Origin: Halodesulfurarchaeum sp. HSR-GB
GTDB taxonomy: Archaea > Halobacteriota > Halobacteria > Halobacteriales > Halobacteriaceae
Assembly (NCBI RefSeq): GCF_031432215.1
Contig: NZ_JAVKGN010000001.1
Location: 992,001-1,056,000 of the forward strand
Reading direction: 5' to 3'
DNA length: 64,000 nt
The notes beneath the pieces were generated by a model that saw only the letters and a list, made by a program, of their open reading frames with translations, was not told the DNA's origin and made no database searches. Of this stretch, positions 42,209-51,376 are shown one piece after another. The translations under genes and the position numbers were made by a program. Position 1 is the stretch's first letter. The number at the start of each line of letters is the position of its first letter.

Positions 42209-43627
42209 ATGACAGACGGCGAGGACACCCCGGCCGTTCGCGTGCGGGGGATCTACGCGACGGCCCTGACCGAACTTCTCCGCGAGTCGGGGGCCGCCCA
42301 GGTGGTCGACCCCTCCCCGGCGATCGCGGCGCGGTTCGACGGCGAGTTCCCGGCGGCAGATCCCGTGGCGACCGTCGACATGACCGAGGACCGGCTCGGG
42401 GTCTCGATTTCGGGCGACCCGACCGCCACCGAAACGGTTGCCGACCAGCTCGCTGCGGTCGCGATCGACAGCTTCGACTGGACAGACCCCGCCCCGGCAG
42501 GCGCGATTTTCGAGGGTGAGATCGTGGAGACGGTCGGTCGGGGTCTGGTCGTCGATCTCGATGGAACGGAGGGCTACCTTCCCAATCGAGCGACGGATAG
42601 AGATCTCGACGTGGGCGAGTCGGTCCGCGTCCAGGTGCAGGAGCCGGCCCCACCGTGGCGGGACTCGCGGCCCCGGCTTGGAACGACGCTGCGCGCGCCG
42701 GGCGGACTCGCGACGCTGGTCCGGGGCGTTGACGCGCTGGTGGCCGATACCCCCGATGGCAGCGCGGATCACGAACTCGCCCGGACGACCGAGCTGCTAC
42801 CGGTCTCGATCCCCGAGAACTGGGGCGTCGACTGGGCCTACGGAGCGGTCGAGGCCGAGATGACGACGCTCGAAGCCGCTCTCCAGCGGGCAGTCGAGCG
42901 CGCCCGCGAGATCGAATCTGCGCTGGATGGTGCCACCGGTCCCCTCGCCCGGCCCCAGGCCACGACCTGGATGCGTTTCGGTCGGGAAACGCGGTTCGCA
43001 CTTGACGAGTACCGCTCGGCGGTGACCGAGACGATTCCGGGCCACCACCGCATCAAAGCCGGCGGGGAGGACGCCGGAACGGCAGTCGATTTCGTCGAGT
43101 CACTGGGCCAGGCAATCGAGACCTTCCCCTTCGGGCCCGTGACCGAGGCTCTCGGACCGGCAGTCGACGAGATTGTTCGAATCGTTCACAGCAAGCCCGA
43201 CGGGCAGGAGTTCGCGCTCGGCCGGGGGACCGTGACCGACCGCTCGATCGAGAAAGAGCGGGTCACCGTCGAACGGGAGTTGACGAGTGCCGGCACGTAC
43301 GATGCGCTTGGAACCGCCCGCGAACCGGGAGACACGGCGACCACCCGGTTTGCCGAGGGTCGGTGGTGGTATCCAACCGTCTACCGGGGGGCTGACGGGA
43401 CGTCGAAAGGCACCTACGTGAACGTTGCGACGCCGGTCGAGGTGTTCCCCGACGCCGTCCGGTACGTGGACCTGTACATCGACGTGATCAAGAAGCCGGA
43501 CGGCACTGTCGAGATCGTGGACGCCGCGGAACTCGACGCGGCGGTCCAGGACGGCCACGTCCCGGAAGCGGTTGCCGAACGGGCGACGGACGTCGCCGAG
43601 CGCGTGAAACAGGGCCTCTCCGGATAG
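42209..43627 (+). CDS. FAU-1 type ribonuclease (RNase E/G-like N-terminal, DUF402 C-terminal)
   Basis: 472 residues. The N-terminal 1-150 resembles an S1-like RNA-binding region (FEGEIVETVGRGLVVDLDGTEGYLPN), the middle is alpha/beta, and the C-terminal third (from about 330) is the DUF402 domain (GTYVNVATPVEVFPDAVRYVDLYIDVI, with KPDGTVEIVD). Archaeal FAU-1 was shown to bind and cleave RNA, with a proposed part in 5S rRNA maturation. Stop abuts the stop of the convergent NifU-like gene. It is the only RNase E/G-like gene in the window. Confidence 0.85.
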   Translation: MTDGEDTPAVRVRGIYATALTELLRESGAAQVVDPSPAIAARFDGEFPAADPVATVDMTEDRLGVSISGDPTATETVADQLAAVAIDSFDWTDPAPAGAIFEGEIVETVGRGLVVDLDGTEGYLPNRATDRDLDVGESVRVQVQEPAPPWRDSRPRLGTTLRAPGGLATLVRGVDALVADTPDGSADHELARTTELLPVSIPENWGVDWAYGAVEAEMTTLEAALQRAVERAREIESALDGATGPLARPQATTWMRFGRETRFALDEYRSAVTETIPGHHRIKAGGEDAGTAVDFVESLGQAIETFPFGPVTEALGPAVDEIVRIVHSKPDGQEFALGRGTVTDRSIEKERVTVERELTSAGTYDALGTAREPGDTATTRFAEGRWWYPTVYRGADGTSKGTYVNVATPVEVFPDAVRYVDLYIDVIKKPDGTVEIVDAAELDAAVQDGHVPEAVAERATDVAERVKQGLSG

Positions 43628-43981
43628 TCAGAAGAAGTCACTCGCGGGCCGGCTCTTCCCCTGCCCGCCTCTGCCGCCCTGGGTTCGGTCGATGCCCATG
43701 TAGTTCTCCGGCTGGTCGACTGCCCAGTCGTCCTCGCCGCCGTATTCGACGGTGACCGTACTGATCGCCTCGAAGTGACTCGTGAGCTCTTCTTGCAGGG
43801 TCTCCTCGGTGGTGTGACTGATGCCACAGCCGGCACAGGCACCGCCGAGTTCGACCACGATCGTTCCCGTCTCGGCGTCGACCGAGCGGATCGCGCTGGT
43901 GCCGCCGTGGGACTGGATCATCGGCATGTTCACGGACAGCCAGGAATCGATCCGGTCCGCGAGGGCCGTCTCCTCGGTCAT
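43628..43981 (-). CDS. NifU C-terminal domain iron-sulfur scaffold
   Basis: 117 residues: NifU-type domain with the CxxC in ELGGACAGCGISHTTEETLQEEL, which holds a transferable [4Fe-4S] cluster. The C-terminal 40 residues (RTQGGRGGQGKSRPASDFF) are low-complexity, Gly/Arg-rich, unlike the standard domain. Fe-S delivery would suit the [4Fe-4S] proteins in this window (ABCE1, formate dehydrogenase). The ATG is at 43981; a longer reading to 44104 runs over the start region of the divergent EamA gene. Confidence 0.85.
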   Translation of the reverse strand: MTEETALADRIDSWLSVNMPMIQSHGGTSAIRSVDAETGTIVVELGGACAGCGISHTTEETLQEELTSHFEAISTVTVEYGGEDDWAVDQPENYMGIDRTQGGRGGQGKSRPASDFF

Positions 43982-44098
43982 TGCCCTCCCTTGGGGAGCG
44001 GGGTATGGAAAGGTTGTGCTCACGGCGGTGGTCTCGCCGAGACGGCTCTCAGGCGACAATGGAAACTCGTTTTGCCCACCCGTGGTGAGAACCAGGTG

Positions 44099-44995
44099 AT
44101 GCAATCGGCGACTCGTGGGGTGGTTCTGGCGTTGATTTCCGCGCTCGGATTCGGCACGCTGGCCATTTTCGGCCGGCTCTCGGAGCTGGTCGGGCTCTCC
44201 CTTTCCTCGCTACTTGCCTTTCGCTTCGCGCTTGCGACTCCGCTCGTTTGGCTCCCGCTGCTCTATCAGGGGCGATTCGAACGGCTGCGAGGACGGGACC
44301 TGGGGATCGCCCTCCTCCTCGGGGCCGGTGGCTACGCGGCGATGAGTTTCCTCTTTCTCACCGGCGTGAACATAATCGGGGCTGGACTCGGGGCCATCGT
44401 CCTCTACGTCTATCCGGCGCTCGTGGTGGTCCTGGCTGCGCTTTTCCTCGAGGAGCGAGTGACGAAGCTCATCGTGGTCGCGGTCGCCATCGCCGTCGCC
44501 GGTGTCGGTCTCGTCGTGACCGGGCAGCCCGCCAATGTCGATTTCCTCGGGATCGGGACGGTGCTCCTGGCGGCGGCGGTCTATGCCGCTTACATCACCC
44601 TCAGCGGGACCATCCTCGATCGGGTGTCGGCGACGGTCCTGACGGCTCATGTCATCCCGGCGGCCAGCGTGACGTTCATCGTTCACGGCCTGCTCACCGG
44701 GTCGACTCAAGTGCCGGCCACGCTCGACCAGTGGGGCGTGGTGCTCGGAATCGCGCTTTTCGCCACGGCGATCCCGATTCTCACCTTCTTCGCCGCGGTC
44801 ACGGACATCGGTGCCAGCCGGACCAGCATCGTGAGCACGCTCGAACCCGTGTTTACGGTCTTCCTGGGTGCACTCCTCCTCGATGAATCCCTCTCTCCGG
44901 TCTCGATTATCGGCGGCCTGGCGGTCCTCTCGGGGGTGTTCCTCGTTCAGTACGAACGGGCCCGGGTGACCGAACCGGACGAATCGACCCGGTGA
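44099..44995 (+). CDS. EamA/DMT family transporter (second copy)
   Basis: 298 residues, about ten transmembrane helices in two EamA repeats. The N-terminal SALGFGTLAIFGRLSELVG and the end VLSGVFLVQYERARV match the copy at 12447-13343, and the two proteins have the same length. They are diverged, so they are old paralogues or separate acquisitions rather than a recent duplication. Substrate unknown. It converges, with a 23-base gap, on the DmdA/GcvT-like gene. Confidence 0.88.
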   Translation: MQSATRGVVLALISALGFGTLAIFGRLSELVGLSLSSLLAFRFALATPLVWLPLLYQGRFERLRGRDLGIALLLGAGGYAAMSFLFLTGVNIIGAGLGAIVLYVYPALVVVLAALFLEERVTKLIVVAVAIAVAGVGLVVTGQPANVDFLGIGTVLLAAAVYAAYITLSGTILDRVSATVLTAHVIPAASVTFIVHGLLTGSTQVPATLDQWGVVLGIALFATAIPILTFFAAVTDIGASRTSIVSTLEPVFTVFLGALLLDESLSPVSIIGGLAVLSGVFLVQYERARVTEPDESTR

Positions 44996-45018
44996 CCGCC
45001 CCTACCGGTCCGAAAAAT

Positions 45019-46419
45019 TCACTCGTTCTGGGCGTCGGATTTCGCGTTCAGCTTCGCCTGTTCCCGGGCGCTCGGGTTGACGGAGGGCTGGAAGGGGACC
45101 TCGGAGACCGTCGCGTAGACGGGCTCGCCCGGCTCCTCGGCGTATTCGTCGGGGAGGTGGACGGCGAACTCGATGTCCGTGTCTTCCTCGTAGACCCGGT
45201 CGTCGAGTGGCACGTCTAGCGCTTCGAGTTTCGCTGCCGGCACGTGGGCCAGTGCGATGTTCGTCTCCAGTTCGGAGTTCCACCAGGGGGAGGTGACGTA
45301 GCCGACTTCCTCGCCCGTCTCGGGGTCGGAGACCAGCCAGAAGTCCGGAGCGTAATCCGTGATGGGCTCGCCGGCCATCTTCAGCCCGACCATCTTGTGC
45401 GTGAACGGGTACTCGCCGTTCTCGATCAACTCCTTCTGGCGTTCGAGTTCTTCTTTTCCGACGTAGTCACCGTCCTTGTCATCGGGGACGTGATAGCCCA
45501 GATTGACCTGGAACGGAGAGGTTTCGTGGTCCATGTCCTGGCCCCACGAGAGGATCCCCGCGGCGATCCGGCGCTGGTGACCCACCGCGATCTGTCGGCC
45601 TCCGTGCTCTTTGACGGTCGCCAGTGCGGGGTCCCAGACTCGCTCCGCGTTTTTCGAGGCGTCTTTCACGTAGATCTCGAAGCCCTTCTCGCCGGAGAAC
45701 CCGGTCTGGCTCACCACCACGTCGCTGCCGTTGATGGAGGTCTCAAGCAACCCGTAGTACGGCATCTCTTTGACTTCTTCCCCCACGAGATCGACCAGGA
45801 CATCTTCGGACCGGGGCCCCTGGATCTGCATCGGGGCGACGTCGATCTCGTCGATCTCGACGTCGAAGTCCATGCCGACGTTGACCCCCTGGATCCACTG
45901 CATCAGGTCCGAGTCCGGGATGGAGAACCAGAACTCGTCGTCGTCGAGTCTGAGTAGTACGGGATCGTTGAGGATTCCGCCATCCTCGTTGCAGACGATG
46001 ACGTATTTTCCCTTCATCGGCTCGATTTCGGTGGCGTCACGCGTGACGACGTAATCCACGAGATCCTCCGCTTCCGGGCCCTTCACACGGATCTGGCGCT
46101 GGACCGCGACGTCCCAGAGCGTGACCGCATTGACAAGCGCCTCGTGCTCGGCCGAAATTCCTCCGTCCTCGGGGTCCATGAACGCCCGCGGGTGGTACAT
46201 CCGGTTGTACGTGGTCGCCTGCCAGGCGCCTTCCTCGTTGAACGACTTGTCGAAAAACGGTGACTTGCGGATGCGCGTCGAGACGAGCATCTCGATATCC
46301 GGCGCGCCGGTTTGCCGGAGGTTTCGGGGCAAGACTCGGTCGGACTGGTCGACCTGTGGATGATTTGGGTGGGTCGCGTCGTCCGATCCGTGGTGGCTAT
46401 CGTTATAAGACACAGGCAT
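45019..46419 (-). CDS. DmdA/GcvT-like aminomethyltransferase (tetrahydrofolate-dependent family)
   Basis: 466 residues. The order of blocks is that of the glycine cleavage T-protein and of dimethylsulfoniopropionate demethylase DmdA: YNRMYHPRAFMDP, TLWDVAVQRQIRVKGPEAEDLVDYV, NEDGGILNDPVLLRL, QIQGPRSEDV, SQTGFSGEKGFEIYV and SWGQDMDHETSPFQ, then the GCV_T C-terminal barrel. The last resembles GNDMD-type motifs of DmdA better than GcvT. T-fold enzymes use tetrahydrofolate to accept one carbon unit; the substrate here is not settled. A start at 46419 is chosen but see the promoter entry, because the TATA box lies closer than usual. Confidence 0.7.
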   Translation of the reverse strand: MPVSYNDSHHGSDDATHPNHPQVDQSDRVLPRNLRQTGAPDIEMLVSTRIRKSPFFDKSFNEEGAWQATTYNRMYHPRAFMDPEDGGISAEHEALVNAVTLWDVAVQRQIRVKGPEAEDLVDYVVTRDATEIEPMKGKYVIVCNEDGGILNDPVLLRLDDDEFWFSIPDSDLMQWIQGVNVGMDFDVEIDEIDVAPMQIQGPRSEDVLVDLVGEEVKEMPYYGLLETSINGSDVVVSQTGFSGEKGFEIYVKDASKNAERVWDPALATVKEHGGRQIAVGHQRRIAAGILSWGQDMDHETSPFQVNLGYHVPDDKDGDYVGKEELERQKELIENGEYPFTHKMVGLKMAGEPITDYAPDFWLVSDPETGEEVGYVTSPWWNSELETNIALAHVPAAKLEALDVPLDDRVYEEDTDIEFAVHLPDEYAEEPGEPVYATVSEVPFQPSVNPSAREQAKLNAKSDAQNE

Positions 46420-46435
46420 ACTAACCCGGGGGGCA

Positions 46436-46444
46436 CATATATAG
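46436..46444 (-). promoter_or_regulatory. TATA box of the DmdA/GcvT-like gene
   Basis: CATATATAG on the plus strand (minus: CTATATATG), the strongest AT-rich box of this region. Its centre is about 20-21 nt before the chosen ATG, shorter than the 27-30 nt seen elsewhere, so the transcript may start just inside the coding region at the in-frame GTG of codon 3 (46413). This decides whether the protein begins MPVS or at Val3. Confidence 0.55.
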
Positions 46445-46542
46445 GGGCGGGAAGGGGTAACCCAGGACCATCCAGTTTTCCCCGAGTGGGTCCATCTCCG
46501 CGACCGACAGACCTACCCCCCACCATCCGCTATCCGGTTTCG

Positions 46543-49491
46543 ATGAGTGAGGAGACAATCGAGGTCCGCGGGGCCGAGGAGCACAACCTGAAGGACCTCG
46601 ACGTTTCCATTCCGCGGGAGACGTTGACCGTCGTGACGGGACTGTCGGGTTCCGGGAAGTCTTCGCTGGCCTTCGATACGGTCTACGCCGAGGGTCAGCG
46701 CCGGTACATCGAGTCCCTCTCCGCGTACGCCCGAAACTTCCTCGGGCAGATGGACAAGCCACAGGTCGAATCGGTCGATGGGCTCTCGCCGGCTATCTCG
46801 ATCGACCAGAAGAACGCCGCGAACAACCCACGATCGACGGTCGGGACCGTGACCGAACTCCACGACTACCTCCGCCTGCTGTACGCCCGGGTCGGCGTCC
46901 CACACTGTCCGGAGTGTGGTCGCGAGGTCGGCGAGCAGAGCCCCCAGCAGATGGTCCGTCGCATCCTCGAATTTCCCGAAGGCACCCGGGCGAAGATCGC
47001 CGCGCCGATCGTCCGGGACCAGAAGGGGGCCTTCGAGGACCTGTTCGACGACCTCCTGGGCGAGGGCTACGCCCGCGTCGAAGTCGACGGCGAACCCTAC
47101 GATCTCGCCACCGAGATGCCTGAACTCGACGAGAACTACGATCACACGATCGACGTGATCGTCGACCGGGTGAAAGTGAGCGAGGACGCCCGCTCGCGCA
47201 TCACCGACTCGGTCGAGACCGCACTGGAAGAGGCCGATGGGGTGCTCAAGGTCATCCTCCCCGACCCGCCCGCGGACGTGGACGTGGGATCGACGGCCCG
47301 ATCCACGGGCGACCTGGCGGCCGAGGACGACGAGGAATCGGTCGCGGTGGAGTTCTCCGAGGAGTTGGCCTGTGTCCACTGTGGCATCGACCTCCCCGAG
47401 ATCGAGACTCGATCCTTCTCCTTCAACAGCCCACACGGGGCCTGTCCGGCCTGTGAAGGGCTCGGCGAGACCAAGGAGGTGAGCGAAGCCCTCGTGGTGA
47501 CTGACCCGGAAAAGCCCCTGCGCTCCGTGTTCGAGCCCTGGAGTTACGACCGCTCGTACTACCGCAACCTGCTTGACAACGTGGCCGAGCACTTCGACGT
47601 GAGCGTCGAGACCCCCTTCGAAGAACTCTCCTCGGCCGTTCAGGAGGCTTTCCTCTGGGGGACCCAGGAGGACGTGCACTTCGAGCGCCGGACCAAAAAC
47701 GGCGTCCGGCACAAGGACGAGCCCTTCGAGGGCGTCATTCCGAACCTGGAGCGCCGCTACGAGGAGACGGATTCGGACCGCGTGCGCGATCACATCGAGG
47801 ACTACATGTCGGTCACTACCTGCCCGGTCTGTGAGGGCTCCCGCCTGAAGGCCGAGAGCCGGGCGGTCCTCGTCGACGGCACCTCGATCACCGAGGTCAA
47901 CCGGATGAGCGTCGCGGAGGCCCACGAGCACTTCGAGGGCATGGAGTCGACACTCTCCGAGCGGGACCGAACGATCGCCGAGGAGATCCTCAAGGAGATC
48001 CGGGCCCGCCTGGGCTTCATGCAGGAGGTCGGCCTGGATTATCTCACCCTCGATCGGGAGGCCAGCACGCTCTCGGGTGGGGAGAGCCAGCGCATTCGGC
48101 TGGCGACCCAGATCGGGTCCGGGCTGGTCGGCGTCCTCTATGTCCTCGACGAGCCTTCCATCGGGCTCCACCAGCGGGACAACGACCGCCTCCTGAACAC
48201 CCTGGCGGAGCTTCGGGACCTGGGCAACACGCTGGTCGTCGTCGAACACGACGAGGAGACGATGTGGCGGGCCGACGAGATAATTGATTTGGGCCCCGGC
48301 CCCGGTCGACACGGCGGCCAGGTCGTCGCACAGGGCGACCCCGAGGACCTGATGGCCGCGTCAGACTCGCTCACGGGGGACTACCTGGCTGGGCGAAAGC
48401 AGATTCCGGTCCCGGAGACTCGCCGGGAGCCCGAGGGCCACCTCTCGGTTCGAGGGGCTCGCCAGCACAACCTCGCTGACCTGGACGTGGAACTCCCGCT
48501 CTCGGTGTTCACGGCGATCACCGGCGTCTCTGGGTCGGGGAAGTCCACGCTCATGCACGACGTGCTCTACAAGGGTCTGGCCCGCGAGATGAACGACAAC
48601 ACCTCGGTCGTGCCGGGTGAGCACGACGACATCGAGGGGCTCGATGCGATCGAATCGGTGCGGCTGATCGATCAGTCCCCGATCGGGCGCACCCCCCGGT
48701 CGAACCCGGCGACCTACACCGGCGTCTTCGATTACGTCCGGGAGCGATTCGCGGAGACCAAACTCGCCAAACAGCGCGGCTACGACAAGGGTCGGTTCTC
48801 CTTCAACGTCAAGGGCGGCCGGTGTGAGGCCTGCGGTGGCCAGGGAACGGTCACCATCGAGATGAACTTCCTCTCGGACGTCGAGGTCCCCTGTGAGGAG
48901 TGTGGCGGGGCCCGGTACAACGACGAGACGCTTGACGTGACACTTCGCGAGAAGACCATCGCCGACATCCTGGACATGACCGTCGAGGAGGCCCTGGAGT
49001 TCTTCGAGGCGGACTCCCGGATCAGCCGGCGGCTCCAGTTGCTCGCGGACGTCGGCCTGGACTACATGCGCCTGGGCCAGCCCTCGACGACTCTCTCCGG
49101 CGGGGAGGCCCAGCGGATCAAACTCGCGGAGGAACTGGGGAAACAGGACTCGGGGGAAACCCTCTATCTCCTCGACGAACCCACGACGGGCCTGCACAAG
49201 GCCGACGAGCGCAAACTCATCGACGTCCTGCACCGGCTGGTCGAGAAGGGCAACAGCGTCGTCGTCATCGAGCACGAACTCGACCTGGTGAAAAACGCCG
49301 ACCACGTGATCGACCTCGGGCCGGAAGGTGGGGAACGCGGTGGCGAGGTCGTCGCGGCCGGCACGCCGGAGACGATCGCGACGAACGACGAATCCTACAC
49401 GGGCCGCTACCTCAGGGACAAACTCCCGACGGTGGAACTGGACGGTCCCCGGGCCGGCGACCGACCAACGGGTCGGGCCAGCGGGGACTGA
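46543..49491 (+). CDS. uvrA: Excinuclease ABC subunit A
   Basis: 982 residues, from MSEETIEVRGAEEHNL. DNA-damage recognition ATPase of nucleotide excision repair. Two ABC modules, each with a P-loop (GLSGSGKSSLAFD near 40 and GVSGSGKSTLMHD near 665), signature LSGGESQRIRLATQ and LSGGEAQRIKLAEE, and Walker B VLDEPSIGLH and LLDEPTTGLH. Zinc modules: CPECGREV, CVHCGID with CPACEG, CPVCEG, and CEACGGQG with CEECGG. No uvrB or uvrC is in the window. Halobacteria possess this bacterial pathway. The stop abuts that of the RNA ligase partner gene in TGATCA. Confidence 0.97.
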   Translation: MSEETIEVRGAEEHNLKDLDVSIPRETLTVVTGLSGSGKSSLAFDTVYAEGQRRYIESLSAYARNFLGQMDKPQVESVDGLSPAISIDQKNAANNPRSTVGTVTELHDYLRLLYARVGVPHCPECGREVGEQSPQQMVRRILEFPEGTRAKIAAPIVRDQKGAFEDLFDDLLGEGYARVEVDGEPYDLATEMPELDENYDHTIDVIVDRVKVSEDARSRITDSVETALEEADGVLKVILPDPPADVDVGSTARSTGDLAAEDDEESVAVEFSEELACVHCGIDLPEIETRSFSFNSPHGACPACEGLGETKEVSEALVVTDPEKPLRSVFEPWSYDRSYYRNLLDNVAEHFDVSVETPFEELSSAVQEAFLWGTQEDVHFERRTKNGVRHKDEPFEGVIPNLERRYEETDSDRVRDHIEDYMSVTTCPVCEGSRLKAESRAVLVDGTSITEVNRMSVAEAHEHFEGMESTLSERDRTIAEEILKEIRARLGFMQEVGLDYLTLDREASTLSGGESQRIRLATQIGSGLVGVLYVLDEPSIGLHQRDNDRLLNTLAELRDLGNTLVVVEHDEETMWRADEIIDLGPGPGRHGGQVVAQGDPEDLMAASDSLTGDYLAGRKQIPVPETRREPEGHLSVRGARQHNLADLDVELPLSVFTAITGVSGSGKSTLMHDVLYKGLAREMNDNTSVVPGEHDDIEGLDAIESVRLIDQSPIGRTPRSNPATYTGVFDYVRERFAETKLAKQRGYDKGRFSFNVKGGRCEACGGQGTVTIEMNFLSDVEVPCEECGGARYNDETLDVTLREKTIADILDMTVEEALEFFEADSRISRRLQLLADVGLDYMRLGQPSTTLSGGEAQRIKLAEELGKQDSGETLYLLDEPTTGLHKADERKLIDVLHRLVEKGNSVVVIEHELDLVKNADHVIDLGPEGGERGGEVVAAGTPETIATNDESYTGRYLRDKLPTVELDGPRAGDRPTGRASGD

Positions 49492-50163
49492 TCACTCTTC
49501 ACGTTCGTTCGAGCGCTGTGCGGCGGCCAGATACTCTTCGAGCAGGTGGGGAAACTCCCGGCCGCGCATGTACCGCAGACCGAACTCCTCGGCCCAGTTG
49601 ATGATCCCCGCGTCCTCGGTCACCACGCCGGCGTTCATCTCGCGGGCCAGCACGAGCAGATCAAAATCCTCACGCGAATCCAGAATGCCCTGTCTGAGCG
49701 CCCGACGATACTTGTCCCGCAGATCGGAGATGACCTCGTCGGTCGGGGTCTTGTACTCGTGCTCGTCCAGGTCCGCGGCCTCTGCCTCCTGGGCGTCCCG
49801 GACGGCTCGTTCGGAGACTCGTAGCCCCCGGTCCACGCGGTCGGACATCTCCTGGACGAACTCGTAGACGACCTCCGCCGGAATCATCACCTCGTAGTGG
49901 GCCGGGTTCTTCCGGATGATCCAGGTGTTCAACCGTGAGCGCAGTTCCTCGCTCACGTTCCGACTCTCCAGCATCCGCATGAGTTCCTCCTGGATCGAGG
50001 GCGGCATGTAACAGGAGATCCCCAGCTCGAGCTTCGCGTCGGCGATCAGGTCCACGAACCGTTCGAGGGCCGCCTCCAGGTCCTCGTCCTCGCGGCGGAT
50101 CTCCTCGGTGAGAAAGGCGGAGGTATCGACGACGAACCGCTGTTTGAGAGGTTCCTCGGCCAT
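49492..50163 (-). CDS. RNA ligase partner protein (PIN-like)
   Basis: 223 residues. Starts [35 protein letters not shown] with Asp13 is a PIN-type active-site strand. Further acidic residues in [31 protein letters not shown] complete a PIN-like nuclease or pseudo-nuclease fold. The family was named after its constant pairing with the ATP-dependent RNA ligase encoded just upstream on the other strand. Function unknown; if it is a nuclease, it could generate the ends that the ligase joins. Confidence 0.88.
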   Translation of the reverse strand: MAEEPLKQRFVVDTSAFLTEEIRREDEDLEAALERFVDLIADAKLELGISCYMPPSIQEELMRMLESRNVSEELRSRLNTWIIRKNPAHYEVMIPAEVVYEFVQEMSDRVDRGLRVSERAVRDAQEAEAADLDEHEYKTPTDEVISDLRDKYRRALRQGILDSREDFDLLVLAREMNAGVVTEDAGIINWAEEFGLRYMRGREFPHLLEEYLAAAQRSNEREE

Positions 50164-50228
50164 GGGTTGTGGTTTGTTCCCAGGGGGTAAAGTTCAACCG
50201 GCGGACCGCTTTTTGGGCCCGGTCGAGT

Positions 50229-51338
50229 ATGACCGGTATGGACGAGGCCACCCTGTTCGGGGTCGATCCCGAGGAACTCTCGGCGGTCCGATCGGCGTTT
50301 ACCGAGGCCACGTACCGGGGGCTGGAGTACGCGTATCTGAGCAGCCCGACCCGTGGCATCGAGCGCGGGACGGTCCGTATCGCCGACACGCTGGTCCGGG
50401 GCTATCCCAGCACGCCACGCGTGCTGATGCTCGATCCGGGCGTCCCGACGTTCTTCGATGGCCCACTCGCCATCGAGGAGAAACTCAACGGGTACAACGT
50501 CCGGATCGCCCACGTCGGCGAGCCCCTGGCCTTCACCCGGAGCGGGCGCATCTGCCCGTACACGACACGAATCGCCCGCGAGCAGTTGGCCCTGCAGGCC
50601 TTCTTCGCCGCCCATCCCGAGCGCATGCTGTGTGCGGAGTTCGTCGGGCCGGAGAACCCCTACACGCCCCACGAGTACGACGTCGACTCGCTGGAGCCGC
50701 GTGTCTTCGACGTGCGACACCGGGAGACTGGCCGGCCGATGCCGGTGGAACAACGCCGGGCCATCGCCGAGCGCTTTGGCTTTCCCCAGCCGGAATGGTT
50801 CGGGGTGGTTGACCCCGAAGACACCGACTCGATCCGGGACGTGATCACGGCACTCGATGCCCGTGGTCGGGAGGGGATCGTCATGCAGTCGACCGACGGC
50901 CGGGACCTCCTCAAGTACACGACCGCGGCCACCCACCGCCAGGATCTGGAATCGGCGTTTGCCCTGCCCTTCGACTACGGCCAGCAGTTTCTCTTCTCGC
51001 GGCTGATCCGTGAGGGATTCCAGGCCGTCGAATTCGACGAGGACGAGACGGCGATCCGGGAGCGGGCCCACGGCCTCGGTGAGGCGATCCTGGAACCGAT
51101 GGTCGAGACGATCCGGGCCGTCGAGGCGGGCGAGACCGTCGGGGAGCGCCACACTGTTCGGGGCAGTGAAAGTGCGGTCGGCGAGTTGCTCATCCATCTG
51201 GAGGAGCAGGGACTCAGCATCGAGATCGAAGCCGACCGCCGGCAGGGCGGGGAGCGAAACGTCGAGTTCGTCAAGCTCTCGAATACCACCCGGGACAAGA
51301 TCGAACACTTCCTCGCGGGCGGGACCATCGACCAGTAG
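50229..51338 (+). CDS. ATP-dependent RNA ligase, Rnl3/Pab1020 type
   Basis: 369 residues from the ATG at 50229 (a second Met at 50238, MDEATLFG, is also possible). The nucleotidyltransferase motif I is EEKLNGYNVR, with Lys85 the predicted adenylation site, followed by motif III CAEFVGPENPY, motif IV REGIVMQST and motif V LLKYTT. It seals RNA ends with ATP and, in relatives, can circularise RNA. It is divergent from the partner-protein gene, only 65 bases apart. Confidence 0.88.
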   Translation: MTGMDEATLFGVDPEELSAVRSAFTEATYRGLEYAYLSSPTRGIERGTVRIADTLVRGYPSTPRVLMLDPGVPTFFDGPLAIEEKLNGYNVRIAHVGEPLAFTRSGRICPYTTRIAREQLALQAFFAAHPERMLCAEFVGPENPYTPHEYDVDSLEPRVFDVRHRETGRPMPVEQRRAIAERFGFPQPEWFGVVDPEDTDSIRDVITALDARGREGIVMQSTDGRDLLKYTTAATHRQDLESAFALPFDYGQQFLFSRLIREGFQAVEFDEDETAIRERAHGLGEAILEPMVETIRAVEAGETVGERHTVRGSESAVGELLIHLEEQGLSIEIEADRRQGGERNVEFVKLSNTTRDKIEHFLAGGTIDQ

Positions 51339-51376
51339 CCGACACACACTTGAGGAGTCGACTGCAGGTCGAAACG

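Noticed and set aside
41126-42772. A 548-residue reading of the PrsW-like gene starting at 42772
   Set aside because: Its first 214 residues overlap the start of FAU-1 on the other strand and are Arg-rich without similarity; the real start is the Met at 42130.
46513-48312. A 599-residue open frame on the strand opposite uvrA
   Set aside because: No signs of a real protein: the sequence is a shadow of the uvrA frame in high-GC DNA, with no conserved motif and with uvrA well supported on the other strand.
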